Assembly (NCBI GenBank): GCA_963920665.1
Contig: OY987272.1
Location: forward strand, 1,369,001 to 1,433,000
Direction: 5' to 3'
Source: Straminergon stramineum
Lineage: Eukaryota; Streptophyta; Bryopsida; Hypnales; Calliergonaceae
Length of the DNA stretch: 64,000 nucleotides
In this document: positions 1 to 11,704 of the stretch, piece by piece
Layout: every line of letters begins with the position of its first letter
Position numbering within the stretch: the stretch's first letter is position 1
Notes under the pieces: generated by a model
Database searches by the model: none
What the model saw: only the letters and a program-made list of their open reading frames with translations
Told to the model about the DNA's origin: nothing
Translations under genes and position numbers: made by a program

Positions 1-993
1 TGAAAATTATCCATCATAAACAATAGAAGAAGACAAATAGAGGATGTTGCAACTCCAATTTCCTACAACAAGATTTCAATAGCAAGTTTGAGCCTACAAA
101 AATTCTAAAATTTCATGTTAAAATATTCATAATTTAATTGGCATTGGAAATAATGCAAGAGCAAAAGGGAAGAAGCTTTGCTCAAACAAATGCTACATAA
201 TTATATAAAGAAGATTGAATGAGACCTTAATAAATGGTACAAAGTTTCATTTGAAAAAAATTCAGCCCTTTTGAGGGACATTTGATTGCATGCAAGTATG
301 CAAATGGAGAAAAAATCTATCCAATCTTGTCATAGAGAATCTTGCCAATTTGAATCAACTTGTGTGCCCCATTAGATTGGCAATTAAATTTTTATCTTAT
401 TTTATTGTATTGTATTTGTACATTGGCTAAAAGTCAAATGACCCTCTACAGGTCCTTAATTTTCTCTAATGTCTTATAGCATAGCTAATTAATATCTTTG
501 AGTTGTCTTTTTGGAGGAAGATGCTAATTTGAAGCTCATGTGAAACATTTAAATTCATTATTCATCCTAAGTTTACATCTCATTAAGGATAAAATTTAGT
601 ATGTAGCTAGTGTGTAAATATTATGTATAAGTTTTAAAAGATAGAATGTTCCAATTAAATCTATTGACAATATTATTGACTACATCTTCAGTCATGCTTT
701 TGATTCTAGCTTTCACAAATCCTCCATTTTCAAAGCAAAATTTCTTGTAACATTTTCAAACGGACTATTGTTCATTCAAATGTCTTTGAAAGAAATCTTT
801 ATTGCACTTCAATATAGATAACTTACATTGTTTAAAAATACACTTTCTTAACTCTTGCTACAATAGTGGACTTCTATATACAAAAAATAGCCAAATTTTA
901 AGAAAAGACAAAAGAAATTATTAACTTATATATATATAAGTGTGCAATATTTGCATCAAAATTGTAAGTCAAGAAATTTTAGAGAATGGTTTG

Positions 994-1324
994 ATGGTCA
1001 ATTTCATTAAAATGGTGGCATTTCAATAAATTGGCAGTATTCTAGTAAATTAGTAGTTCATTTTACTACTTTGGTATGGTCTAAAATCTAAACTTGTCCT
1101 AAATGTTATAAATCTAGATCTGTTCTAGATGTCTAAAATCTAAAAATGTCATAGATAGTTTAGACTACATGGTTTGAAATCTATGCCATGTCTAGATTTC
1201 TGCAATCTATAAGTTTTCTAGATGTTAAAATTCTATAACAATCTTAGATGTTACTTTTACAATTCAAATTGCATGGTTTGAAAAATAGCATTTGAATACC
1301 ACCATTTTAATGAAATTGACCATT
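994..1324. mobile_element. MITE-like element with about 28-bp inverted ends
   Basis: The left end (994-1024, starting ATGGTCAATTTCATTAAAAT) recurs as its reverse complement at about 1294-1323 with only one or two differences. A TTTG direct repeat abuts both ends (990-993 and 1324-1327) and could be a target-site duplication. The interior, about 1080-1255, contains degenerate short repeats built around CTAGATGT and TAAAATCTA. There is no coding capacity, so this would be a non-autonomous DNA element. The superfamily is not assigned. Confidence 0.55.
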
Positions 1325-2580
1325 TTGTGAAAAGTGGAGGGAGAGAAATGTTTGGCAATCTAACATCTTGGAAACTATTTTTCACATTAAAATTGAACTT
1401 TTAGTTTGATAAACAAGGCCAAGGTACTTCTAAGATGTATTTTCTTCCTAATATCTACATAGAAGTGGAAACATCATAAAACTTAGCAAAGGTAATTCGG
1501 GCTCTCGAAAACTCAAAAATAATTTTTCAAATTCTAATACAATATGAAAAATTGTTCTAAATTCTCTCAATATGTAAGGAAGAGGACTTCACATTGTTAA
1601 AATAGCTTCAATAATTTCCTTGTATTGAGGGGAAGACTTACTCACTCCATTGAACAAGTGTAAGGTTCTTCAACAAGTTCAATGAAACCTTCTTAGTAAC
1701 CCACTCATCTTCTTCCACTTGCATTCTTTCATTGAGTTGGGGGAATTATTGAAGGCTTCCTACTATCAATAATATGACTATCTATTAACCTTTAAATTTT
1801 TGGTGAATATTTGCCAAAATCTTTTGTAGATGTGGTAGCATTTGGCTACAATATATATACTAAAAAGAAGATTTTCTTGGACAAAATCACCAAAAACATC
1901 TCCAAGAAATATTAGATTTGTCAAATTTTGGATGAAGTTTACTTATTTTAAAGAATAATTTGGATCAAAATACATATCATGCAAAGGGATGTAAAAAAAA
2001 AGGTAGATTGTTCTTATGGGCTTGCAATTTGATCAAGGTATGTGCAAGTGGCTCTACCAACAAGAAAGTAGAATTTCAATGATGCTCCCCCTATCTCCCT
2101 TTTGCCATTTGAGGTGGCCACCTCAAAAATCCCGCTACTTTTTTTTACTACAAACTATATGTAGTTAATATTATTAGACTGGTCAAATTTCCATATTTTC
2201 TTGTTGGTAAGTGAAAGGAGGATTCAATGCACCAAAAAATCATGACAATTAGAATGATACTGTATGCAAACATTATAAATGATAAATCTTTTTTTGGTAG
2301 ACTGAGTTTCTAAAATCGTTTCTTCCACAAGAAGTACATCCTGATTTTGGAGATGTAGATAATGTGATGATGGCGGTTTTGGGGTAGCTAGTGGCGCATT
2401 TAGAGGTGCCCACCTTGGTTCTTCCGCCTCTATTCTCTCCATCATTCAATCTAAGAAATTACACGTAAGTTACAGTCAGCCTACCCAAGATTTCTTCCAA
2501 ATTCCGTCCAAAGAACGGTCCTAAAAATCTCCACTTGGTTCGAGCCCTGACACCCTTGAATCACGCTTCACTCTCATAGT

Positions 2581-2846
2581 TTGTGCCACTCCAGACGGCC
2601 CACAGTATCGGTCAATCTACCCGAGCAGACGCTCCTCTGCGACATCTGCAACTCAGGCTGCATGGGCCTCAGATTGAAGGACCTTCCACGGCGACTTTTA
2701 CTTACAAAACTGAGACAGGAGGTACTGTCCTGGCACTCCGGACCCTGGGATCGACAATCCTAATAAGCGAAAGAACGGGAGCTCCTGCGTCACAATGGGG
2801 TCCTCATTCCGTCAAGTGGAGGAAGCCATTGCAGCCCATGCTTTAG
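2581..2846 (+). pseudogene. Degraded PHD-finger-like fragment
   Basis: A GC-rich island in AT-rich DNA. One frame reads LLCDICNSG, which resembles the core of a PHD finger (LLCDxCxxGWH). Directly after it the expected Trp-His continues only in the next frame, which suggests a single-base loss. No start codon context, promoter or continuation is visible. It is best read as a relic of a PHD-containing gene or element. The identification rests on one short motif and is weak. Confidence 0.25.
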
Positions 2847-3339
2847 TAGAGGAATAATTATAATAACTTACACGTGGAGGCTTTTCAAAGTAATTCATTT
2901 CTCTTATTATTGAAACAGAAAATTATAATATCTGCGGTACTTGAATGTCCTTACTAGCTCCCTACTGTACAGTACGCATATTATCTAAGTTATGCATTTT
3001 TAGTTTCCAGGATATTATGTACGTTAAGCATTTTTTAAAGTTTTGGTCATAGGATGTGTAACATTGTGGATAAGTGGTTGTACATTGTCATATTCACTAG
3101 ACCCTAATATCTACTTCTCAGCTACAGCTGTGGTAAGAGGGTTCCGAATCTACCCATGTTCTGATTGCGTCTCGTCTCTAGAAACAGGTGACATAACTTA
3201 TTGTTTGAAATGTCAATGACAGCCATTTATGCGCCCTCTACGACCCTACCTTACTGCATTTTTTTGGACCTGTTCATAGCATAACTCGTCACGGAGAAAG
3301 GTCTTCCACGTAAATGGGTTCATGTGCATGCGGAAACCT

Positions 3340-3348
3340 GTATATAAG
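3340..3348 (+). promoter_or_regulatory. TATA box of the multi-hevein gene
   Basis: TATATAAG lies in a GC-richer context about 100 bp upstream of a good splice donor (TTGCAG|GTACG, donor at 3446) and 1.2 kb upstream of the start codon. This position fits a short non-coding first exon beginning near 3370. Confidence 0.5.
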
Positions 3349-3445
3349 TGCATTGAGTTCTCTTCCAATTGCAAGCAGCAAACCTTGAGCTCAAACCATA
3401 GCTAGCTGGAGCAACTCCATTGCGTGATTGCGGCGTTTCTTGCAG

Positions 3446-4535
3446 GTACGCTGCGAGAATTCTCTCCGATCAGTTTAACAGTGACTCTGTGACTGAGTCT
3501 CGATCATCTTCTTCTAACTCTTTCATTTTTTCGTGCATTTGGAGCCTGTCGTGAGTGATTAATTTCATGCCATGCGCGTACGATGTTAGGATCCATCCTG
3601 TATTCAATTCCTGTATAATTATATACCTTCGACATATGCTTGATCATATTGGTGATGTGGCCTCGATCAGTCGCGGTGTTGATTCTATATATATTAACAA
3701 ATTGCTGACCATGGGTACTGATCGATCGGTATCCGAGTGCATTATCAGGAGTCCAGACTTTAGAATTCCAGTATGTCGCTTCAATACTCCAGCTAGCTTT
3801 TCTGGAAGATTTCATTTCTGTGATTCCGATGTCAAATTTGTACCTTCATGCGTGCGTGATCATGTTGATGAATGCTGATGTGGACTCAGTTGTTTACAAC
3901 ACCACAAACGGGCAACGGTACGTAGAACCGTGAGGCTCTCTCCCACTGCTAGCAAAGAATTGAAATGGGGTGCTTCATCTTCTCGCAGTGTGAACGGTGC
4001 CTCTGTAAGCATTGGACAATTACAGAACTGAAATCGTACGGGTCGAGTAGTGTCTGCCCCAGTGGGACAGAACCAAAATTTGTTGTAGTTACAAGTGAGC
4101 ATTCAAATTGATAGATATCCCTGTGTATCCATGAGCAGGAGTTAGTGCTTTACGTCATAAGAATTCTAGTTATATGCTGAATGAATTAAAACTCCAGCGC
4201 GCTTTACAACTAATGTTCTGTTGTGAACTGAAACGACATTAATTAGATCAATTCTGTGAAATTTAACTGATCATAATTTTTGATTAGTGGTCAGTAGTGA
4301 CTCAGTACCTTACCCGCATGTCCATGGTGTGAGAAATTTCTGTACCACTGACCACTTGTAAATATTGTATTACCAGGAGTCGCATATACGTATTCGTCGA
4401 CGTCTTAAGAGTTTTAGTAACTGGATGAGTTTACGTACAACTAGCTAGGATTGCGTTCTTGTGATTGATCGGACTTGAATTTAGGATTGATCGAGATTTT
4501 AGCTGAAGCTGTATTTAATTTACATCTGTGAGCAG
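3446..4535 (+). other. Probable 5' UTR intron of the multi-hevein gene
   Basis: This stretch of about 1.1 kb between the TATA box and the start codon has no convincing ORF. It begins at a consensus donor (G|GTACG, 3446) and ends at GTGAGCAG|ATC (acceptor at 4535), only 11 bases before the ATG at 4547. A long 5' UTR intron is inferred; no transcript evidence is available to me. Confidence 0.4.
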
Positions 4536-4546
4536 ATCAAGCGACC

Positions 4547-6044
4547 ATGGCCCGTCACGGAAAGATGCTGATAGCATTGGCGGTGTCGCTTCTGGCCCTG
4601 AACCTGGCAGCTGCCGAGCAGTGCGGCAGGCAAAATGACGACAAGAAGTGTCCTGACGGTTTGTGCTGCAGTCGATACGGCTACTGCGGCGACACAGATG
4701 AGTATTGCGGAAACGGCTGCCAAAGTCAGTGCCACGGTCGGGGCCATGGTGCATACGGTGTTCTTGCCGCAGCTGAGCAGTGCGGCAGGCAAAACAACGA
4801 CAAGAAGTGTCCCAACGGTTTGTGCTGCAGTGAATACGGCTACTGCGGCACCACAGATGAGTATTGCGGAAACGGCTGCCAAAGTCAATGCCACGGTCGG
4901 GGCCATGGTGCGTACGGTGTTCTTGCTGCAGCTGAGCAGTGCGGCAGGCAAAATAACGACAAGAAGTGTCCCAACGGTTTGTGCTGCAGTGAATACGGCT
5001 ACTGCGGCACCACAGATGAGTATTGCGGAAACGGCTGCCAAAGTCAATGCCACAGCGAGGTCCGTGCCCTAGGCCGAGGCCTTGGTGCTCCGCAGTGCGG
5101 CAAGCAAAACAATGACAAGAAGTGTCCCAACGGTTTGTGCTGCAGTGAATACGGCTACTGCGGCGATACCGAGTCCTACTGCGGAAACGGCTGCCAAAGT
5201 CAATGCCCAAGCGGGGTCCGTGCTCTAGGCCGAGGCCTTGGTGCTCCGCAGTGCGGCAGGCAAAACAACGACAAGAAGTGTCCCAACGGATTGTGCTGCA
5301 GTGAACACGGCTACTGCGGCGATACCGAGTCCTACTGCGGAAACGGCTGCCAAAGTCAATGCCAAAGCGACTGTGATCTTCATGCCAGCACTGGAAAAGC
5401 TTCATACTACAGCGTGTATATCCGTTAGTTTCTAAACCTCGACTGAATTAGGTGTAGGTGAGTTGAAGGATCGTGTGGTACAGTTAAGTTTATGCTCGCT
5501 AGACTGAAAGCGGGTGGCTTTAAGCATAATCTCTTCTGTACCATTAGCTAGCCAGCCCCCGAACAGAATTCCGTAACCATGCACTGATCCAGCATCTTGA
5601 ATTCTGACAAAGTATTTCCGCCGCCCCCCCAGTTACTAATTGCACTAAATCTCTAACAATGCGTCACCCGATCGATGAATGTGTGCAGCATCGGCTTGCT
5701 ATGGCAACGACGAAAGCCATTTCCCGCGAAACCGGCACATGGCTGCAGTGAGCGACGGCAACCCCAACCTCTGGAAAAATGGCCAGGGCTGCGGCAAGCA
5801 CTACCGGATTCGGTGCCAAGGCAACGGCTGTCGCAATGGAGACTCCATCACTATCAAAGTGGTCGACCGCTGTCCCAACGGCTGCGAGGGCCGCGTCTTC
5901 GATCTCTCGGAGGAAGCGTTCGGTGCGATTGCTGACAAAAATGCCGGTGTGATCGAGGTCCAGTACGAGCCCGTTAACAGTGACGATGCAATCCCCTGGG
6001 CCCAGAAGAAGCTCATCGCCCAAGTGGGACGCATCCGCAAGTAA
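4547..6044 (+). CDS. Secreted five-hevein-domain protein fused to a PNP/EG45-type DPBB domain
   Basis: Two exons: 4547-5423 and 5689-6044 (410 aa), intron 5424-5688 phase 1. The junction gives SVYIPSACYG, matching the start of plant natriuretic peptide/EG45 domains. Residues 1-23 look like a signal peptide ending AAA. Five 8-Cys hevein domains follow at about 24-62, 77-115, 130-168, 183-220 and 235-272, joined by 14-residue linkers. Hevein's sugar-binding positions (Ser19, aromatics 21, 23, 30) are kept as Ser/Tyr/Tyr/Tyr, except that position 21 of domain 5 is His254. The C-terminal 283-400 holds the double-psi beta-barrel with [14 protein letters not shown] and VVDRCPNGC and the six cysteines usual for PNP-A-like proteins. 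It lacks the barwin pattern of PR-4. Likely apoplastic chitin binding; the DPBB role is inferred. Domains 2 and 3 are identical in protein, pointing to recent duplication. Confidence 0.9.
4616..5362 (+). repeat. Five-unit in-frame coding tandem repeat (159/156 bp)
   Basis: Hevein-domain units start near 4616, 4775, 4934, 5093 and 5249. The first three units are 159 bp apart and the last two carry a different linker ([10 protein letters not shown] instead of [13 protein letters not shown]). Two linker types imply at least two separate duplication rounds. High nucleotide identity makes this an unequal-crossing-over or assembly-collapse hot spot. Confidence 0.9.
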
Positions 6045-7644
6045 TCGATCGATCACTGTCATCGATCAAGGTTTCACTGTCCGTCCTATACATCCCGTTT
6101 TGCATGCACTCGATCTCGATCGATGTCCTGTCGATCAAAGTACGTATTATAGTAAATTAGAATAAGCTCCAGATCGATTGATCTAGTTCTTACGGTGTGT
6201 TTCCCCGAGCTAGAATCATGGTTTCGGTCTCGATCTCTCGGTCATGCATTTCTCGTGCATGATCATGGATTTTGCAAGTACGTTAGGCTCCTTGCTAGAT
6301 TGGTAGTTACCGGCATGTTTCGACGGTATATACCGATCCTTCATTGCAAGTAGCTGTAAGTGTTGTATTTAGCGTGCTGAGCTTTGAGCTCTGAGGTTTG
6401 TTTGTCGTGCTTGTACGCTGCGAGAGCAGCTATCTTAAGCTTAATATATCCAGCCTTCATGACTGTGTATGAGCTGAGTGGGCTAAACTTGTGCTTAATA
6501 CGACTGACGCCTGTTTAATTAAGATTGTTGCAAGCTAGGCTACCTTGTGGAGTATTGTTGCTCTGTTTCTGATCGCTTTGCTCGTCACTTTGATTTGCTG
6601 CTAACGGAATTCCCATGTGTTTTCTGTACTCACAAGGATTTGAGGATACTGTCCATGCCGCATGAAGCGAAGTGCTTGTTTGATCACACTAATTGAATGA
6701 TGCAACTTGGGACGAACTAGCTAACGAGTGATTTTGTCTGCAAATTTTTGGCGTAGGCAGAACAGCAACCAAAAATCATTTTATAACCAAGTGGATGAAA
6801 GGTAACAATTTTAAAATCAGAAAGGTTGAAGATATGGCAAAAAGAGAGTTCATTATCTCTACCACATATTGGGAGATGTTTAGCCCTTAATCCTTAAACT
6901 ACCCCAAGGACCTTTTTGTCCTATGGATGACAAAGAATTTTCCCATGTAAGATAGAAGTGCAATTCTTCATCCTTGGAATTTTGTGCAAAAAAGAAAGAT
7001 TTGAGATCTTGACCAATATTTTGACCTCAAATGAATATTTTTGGATTTTTTTAAGTAGATGATGTCACACGGTATCGAAAGGGGTGATTTCTACAATCAC
7101 TAGTCCGATTATTTGACCAATAGGTGCATTCCTTGTTTCTACAATCATATCATCCGTAGGCCACTTTCAGCCTCATTATCCTTTAAGGGTTAGTAATGGT
7201 GCACAAGAGTTTGAAAGTTCAAAAGTTGTATACCAAGCAAATGAAAGTGAATTATGTATTAAAGGCAATAGTAGCATGTTGGGGACATGATTATTCTTAA
7301 AACTTCATTTTTCATACATGTCTAGAAGAATTATGACATATATATATATTTAGAGGGGCCGGGTAGCATTCTAAGACTATTAGTCTATCACAAATATAGA
7401 AATTTTTATATAATAAATTGAAGGATTGTTCTAAGGATCATATGAAATAGAGAATTAGAGATGAGTCAAATACAAATCACAAATAAAACTATTTGTAGAC
7501 ATCACTACATGATATCTCATGTACAATGATTGTATAAAGAATACATCTAATTAAGCATTTGAGAATGGTTCTTTGTATTAAATTCTTTTTTGATAGTTTG
7601 TCTAAAATTATATGTAATATAAGATTTATAATATTCCTATGTAA

Positions 7645-7675
<31 letters not shown>

Positions 7676-10440
7676 TATGATATATTGGAATTTAAAAAAT
7701 GATTTAGTATTATAATTAGTGTTGTCACTCTATAGCATGTATCCTAGTTAAGAATTTTGGATCCATTGAAAATTTGGAAGTATTTACTGCAAAAGGTATA
7801 TACTAAGAAGATCACTAATCTATTCCTTATATATGTCAATTGAAGTCTAAAAGAGATGATGGCAAAAAATAGAATAAGTGCTTTTCACAATTGGGCTTAC
7901 ACCCTTTAGAAATAAAGTTGTAAACTTAATTTTGTTTCTTAGCATCTCCAATCCAAGAATTTAAATTAATAGGAAAATGAATAAATAATACATGGCATGG
8001 CATAGTTTTCAGAAATGATTATACCAATTGCTTTATAAGTAATAAGACCAACCTAGAATTAGGAGGAAGTATGTCTCATTGAATACACATAGGAGATTAG
8101 GAGTGACATATATAGGAGTGATTAAAAATAATAATAACTAAACTAAACTATAATTTGGTTTACATTCAATAAGAAATGAAATATAATTGATAATTTTCAT
8201 TCATTTTTAAAAATAACTAAAAAGAACATATTCGTTACATTGAGACTTTTTGCAGTCTCATTTTTATCCTCGACCCAAAGATAAATTGCTTTATTTCTTT
8301 ACTAGTATTTTTTTATAAATATACAACAACAACAACATCAACAACAACTTTTAGAATTTCATTTGAGGATCACTATTTGAGCATTATTTATTTTTTGGTT
8401 TCAATTACTAATTTTTTACATGAATTTTCCAATAACTAGCATTTTGTTTTGAAATTTGCGAAAAGTTTCAATATAATGAATATGGGCTTTAAAATTCTTA
8501 TGATAGAAATTCAACTCGATGTTTTCTCAACAAGCACCAAAAGAAATCCAATATGGATAATTGGAGACCCAAACATTTTTACATTATCTCTAATGATAGC
8601 AAGTGGGTTGGCTCCAACCCTTTGCAATACTTTGTAACAACAAAGTAGCCAAGATGCATGAGGTATTAACCCCTCAGCGCCCCAATGCCTCTAATTTGAC
8701 CTTCCAAAAATGAAAGGTTGCCATGTTTGATTATTATAATATTTTCAAAGATATAGTGAAATCATTTGTCCTTTCCATGTATATGTGGGCTTGTCTTGAC
8801 CACTAATCAATATGGTTAAATTTTATGAATCTCATGTTGGGTGACAATTAGATTAGAATGAGTTCAAAATGGTCTAGATTTTCAAATTTTGGTAAACATG
8901 CTCTGGCGTTCAAGGGTTAAGTAAGCATCATCAATCCAACATTGAAAACAACTCACTAAATATATTACTATTTTTTAAAATTTTGATTTTATTTTCATCA
9001 AAAAATTGATCAAATATCCATACCTTGAATTAGATTGTTTGTTTTGTTTGTTATGTTGAGATCCCATATATGGACTAGGCATCTTCAATTGCATTTTGGT
9101 ACCATTGGAAAGCACTCAGCAAGGAGGGTTGCATAGGCTTTGTTTTGTGGCATTTGGACCTACGGTGTGAAATTGATTGAATTTAAAAGTTTTTTTGAAT
9201 GTAAAAATTAGAAAATTACTCTTATTTTTCATTTGGTTGTGGCATTGGCATAAGGCACACTAGTCAATTTTAAATCAAAATAGGTTGGTGGTCTTTTGAC
9301 CTTAAATAAAAGAATTGATTAATGGTCATTTTATGCATAGTATTCTATTAATATCACAACACGTCTAAATTTAACTTATAATTTGTAATATTTCAATTAC
9401 ACATGACAACTTTTTACTCAAATGAAAAACTTAAAAATTATATTTTGAAGAAAAAATATGCTTTGTACTATTAAATATGAAACAAATTCTTTTAATTCTT
9501 GAATCTAAAAGAGGAGGTGGATATTATCATTTAATTTCTTACCTATCAATGAAGAATTTTAAGAAATTAGACAAAAATAGGACCCCTACTAAACCGCATT
9601 AGAGAAAATTTAGGGCTTAGTCTATAGGGTTGCCAAATTTTGAACTAGCATCTAAAAAATTACTATAGTTTTTTTGAAAAAAATATTTAAAATTGAAATT
9701 TGATTTAGCACTTGATGAGGCACCTACCATGTTTGATTTTGATTAATTTTTTTTCAATTTATACTAGTCCAGAGTCTAGTGGCCTTGTAGAGGCCCCCAA
9801 ATTTCTCTAATGATTGAATGAACTAAGGCCTGGTTTACACCAAATTAGGAGGTAAAGGTCAAATTCTTTTGAAGGGAAGGTTGTTTTGATAGATTGAAAT
9901 TGAGAATTATTTCCTTAGACAATGAATTTACACTATTGAATGAGAGGTTATGGGTCTTTAACTGAAGAGCTAGTGATGTGAAACACAATTTTTTTCCTAT
10001 GTAGCATAGTGGCAACAAAGTCCTCAAATTTTGAACCCCTACAAATTGTAGTCAAACCCACCTTAAGGAAGTGGATCTATATATAATTTCAAGGCCCCTT
10101 ACTAAAATGCACTAGAAGTCAAGAGTTTTCTAAAATTTTAATTTTTTTTGTCCTACTTATGAGTTACCCTATTTCCAAAATATATTTCAAATTTAGTGGT
10201 TCATTTTATGCCCTCTTAGGAGTTTGCACCAATCCAATGTCATCATCACCAAAAAAGGACATCTCAATGGCTAAGAAGGGAACTTGAAGAAGGAGACTTC
10301 TCAATTTTCTGAAACACTTGCTTTAGGTGTAAACCAAGCCTAAGAATTTGGTCTTGTTACTTTTGATATACAAATATTTTGCTATATCATATAAATTATG
10401 TAAGCTCATTTCCAGTTCATCCTCAATCGGGTTAACAACC
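6045..10440. other. 3' flank of the hevein gene and AT-rich spacer
   Basis: 6045-6700 is moderately GC-rich and probably 3' UTR or flank with repeated ATCGATC-type words. Beyond 6.75 kb the sequence is AT-rich with no supportable gene. It contains one copy of the TTAACCC repeat family (6883-7193), an (AT)n/T tract near 7646-7677 and an AAC-rich microsatellite near 8325-8349. Confidence 0.6.
6883..7193 (+). repeat. TTAACCC-family repeat copy
   Basis: It starts with CCCTTAATCCTTAAACT and ends with CCTTTAAGGGTTAGT, an imperfect inverted pair. Inside are the phrases shared with copies at 44.98 kb and 50.6-52.6 kb: GGATGACAAAGAAT, TTCATCCTTGGAATTTTGTG and AAGTAGATGATGTCACA. It has no ORF and is probably a non-autonomous DNA element. 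Confidence 0.6.
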
Positions 10441-11094
10441 CTTCCGCTCAATCCAAGTGGCACTTCATCAGACCCATCCAGTTGTCTCCCCCAAAGCCAC
10501 TAGCCACGTCACCTGCCACCTGGACCAAGTACAAGCAACGTGGCCAGACCCCAGAACCGTTCCCGCGAATCCCTCAGTCGACACAATCCACGATCTCTAC
10601 CGTTGGATCAAAACACAATTTCCACGGCCCCGATTCCGTCGTCTATGTCTCTTTGCCGTTCAGAGCGGGAGGAGCTGTGGCGCGTTTGAGCCAACAGCGA
10701 TGGAGCCTTGAGGGGGCTTCAGCTCCGACGAGCCTGCCCCTGTTCGGTTGTTGGAGAGACTCTCAGACCTCAGTTAGGATTCAGATTCCTTTGACAATGC
10801 GGAATTAGCACTGGTATGTTTGTTTTGTTTTTCTGGTCGAATCTGCCATAAGTTTGAGTTCTTCATGTAACCGCAAGTTTTCGCTTGCGAAGTTTTCACC
10901 GCTCCGCTTCTTTCTTTCACCCTGCTTGCCGTTTTCACCTTCGATTCGCGTTAGAAAGTAGTGCAGATATGCATGCACCTTGTAATTGAAGCTCTGCCGC
11001 ATTTCGTTTTTTCTGCATCCCGAGAATCCATATCGCGTTTTTTTCTCATTCTTCTCTCTGGTGATCCTCGCCGCGCTGCACTACTCTTGTACGT

Positions 11095-11520
11095 TGCCGT
11101 TGTCATTCCTCTATAGAATCTCTTGTTTTAGTCTCTTCATCGCAAACCATGAGAATTCCTGCTCATTTTCTAAAATCTAGAAGACTTGGAGCTTAGGGTT
11201 CGGAGTTTTGTAGCGATCGAGCACGCAGGATTGAAAGAGTAGGAGCTATTGACACAAGTGGATTCATGTTGGCTGTTTTGCTCTTGTTACTGGTGTCATT
11301 CCTTTGGCAAGTGGATTCGTGTTAGATGTTTTGCTCTTGTTGCAGGTGTCATTCCTCTGTAGAGCCTTTTTCTTTCGTTCCTTCATTGGAAAGCATTGGA
11401 ATTCCTGCTCATTTTCTAAAATCCAGAAGACTTGGGGCATATTTAGGGTTTGGAGTTTTGTAGCGATTGAGCATGCAGGATTGAAAGAGGTGCAGCTACT
11501 GACACAAGAGGATTTGAGTT
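11095..11520 (+). repeat. Tandem duplication, period 246 bp, in syntaxin leader
   Basis: CATTCCTCTATAG at 11104 recurs as CATTCCTCTGTAG at 11350, and GAATTCCTGCTCATTTTCTA at 11153 recurs at 11399. The following GGAGTTTTGTAGCGAT and GCAGGATTGAAAGAG also recur at the same offset. The two copies cover about 11095-11265 and 11341-11512. Confidence 0.8.
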
Positions 11521-11591
11521 CGAGAGCTTCGTAATTTGCGCAGGTAAATCTCATTCTCCATTCTGCATTCTCATTCTCCACAGGACACAAA

Positions 11592-11704
11592 AGGGGTGTC
11601 ACACCTTCTTCATGGAAAAAGGCTCCTATTGGCTCCTGTTTTTCACTCTATACCTTCTCATTACTCATAGAAGTTTCATTCTCGGAGAAGGTGTGACAAC
11701 CCCT
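11592..11704. repeat. Short inverted repeat with 76-nt loop
   Basis: AGGGGTGTCACACCTTCT (11592-11609) and its near reverse complement, with one inserted base (11686-11704), flank 76 bp. It could be a hairpin in the leader transcript or the ends of a very small TIR element. Confidence 0.5.

Larger units (their letters stand above)
1..3300. other. AT-rich intergenic region
   Basis: No gene can be supported here. The stretch is strongly AT-rich up to about 2.45 kb, with stops in all frames. It holds the inverted-repeat element at 994-1324 and a short GC-richer fragment at 2581-2846, both listed separately. From about 2.9 kb onward lies the upstream flank of the multi-hevein gene. Confidence 0.6.

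Noticed and set aside
4616..5362. CRISPR-like regular repeat array
   Set aside because: The periodic units are protein-coding hevein domains in a eukaryotic gene.
4515..5405. A 296-codon ORF on the minus strand across the hevein array
   Set aside because: It is open only because the repeated codons lack antisense stops. The plus strand has a signal peptide, hevein cysteines and a supported splice junction.
5689..6044. Barwin (PR-4) domain after the hevein repeats
   Set aside because: Barwin's characteristic motifs are absent. [14 protein letters not shown] and VVDRCPNGC fit the PNP/EG45 branch of DPBB proteins.
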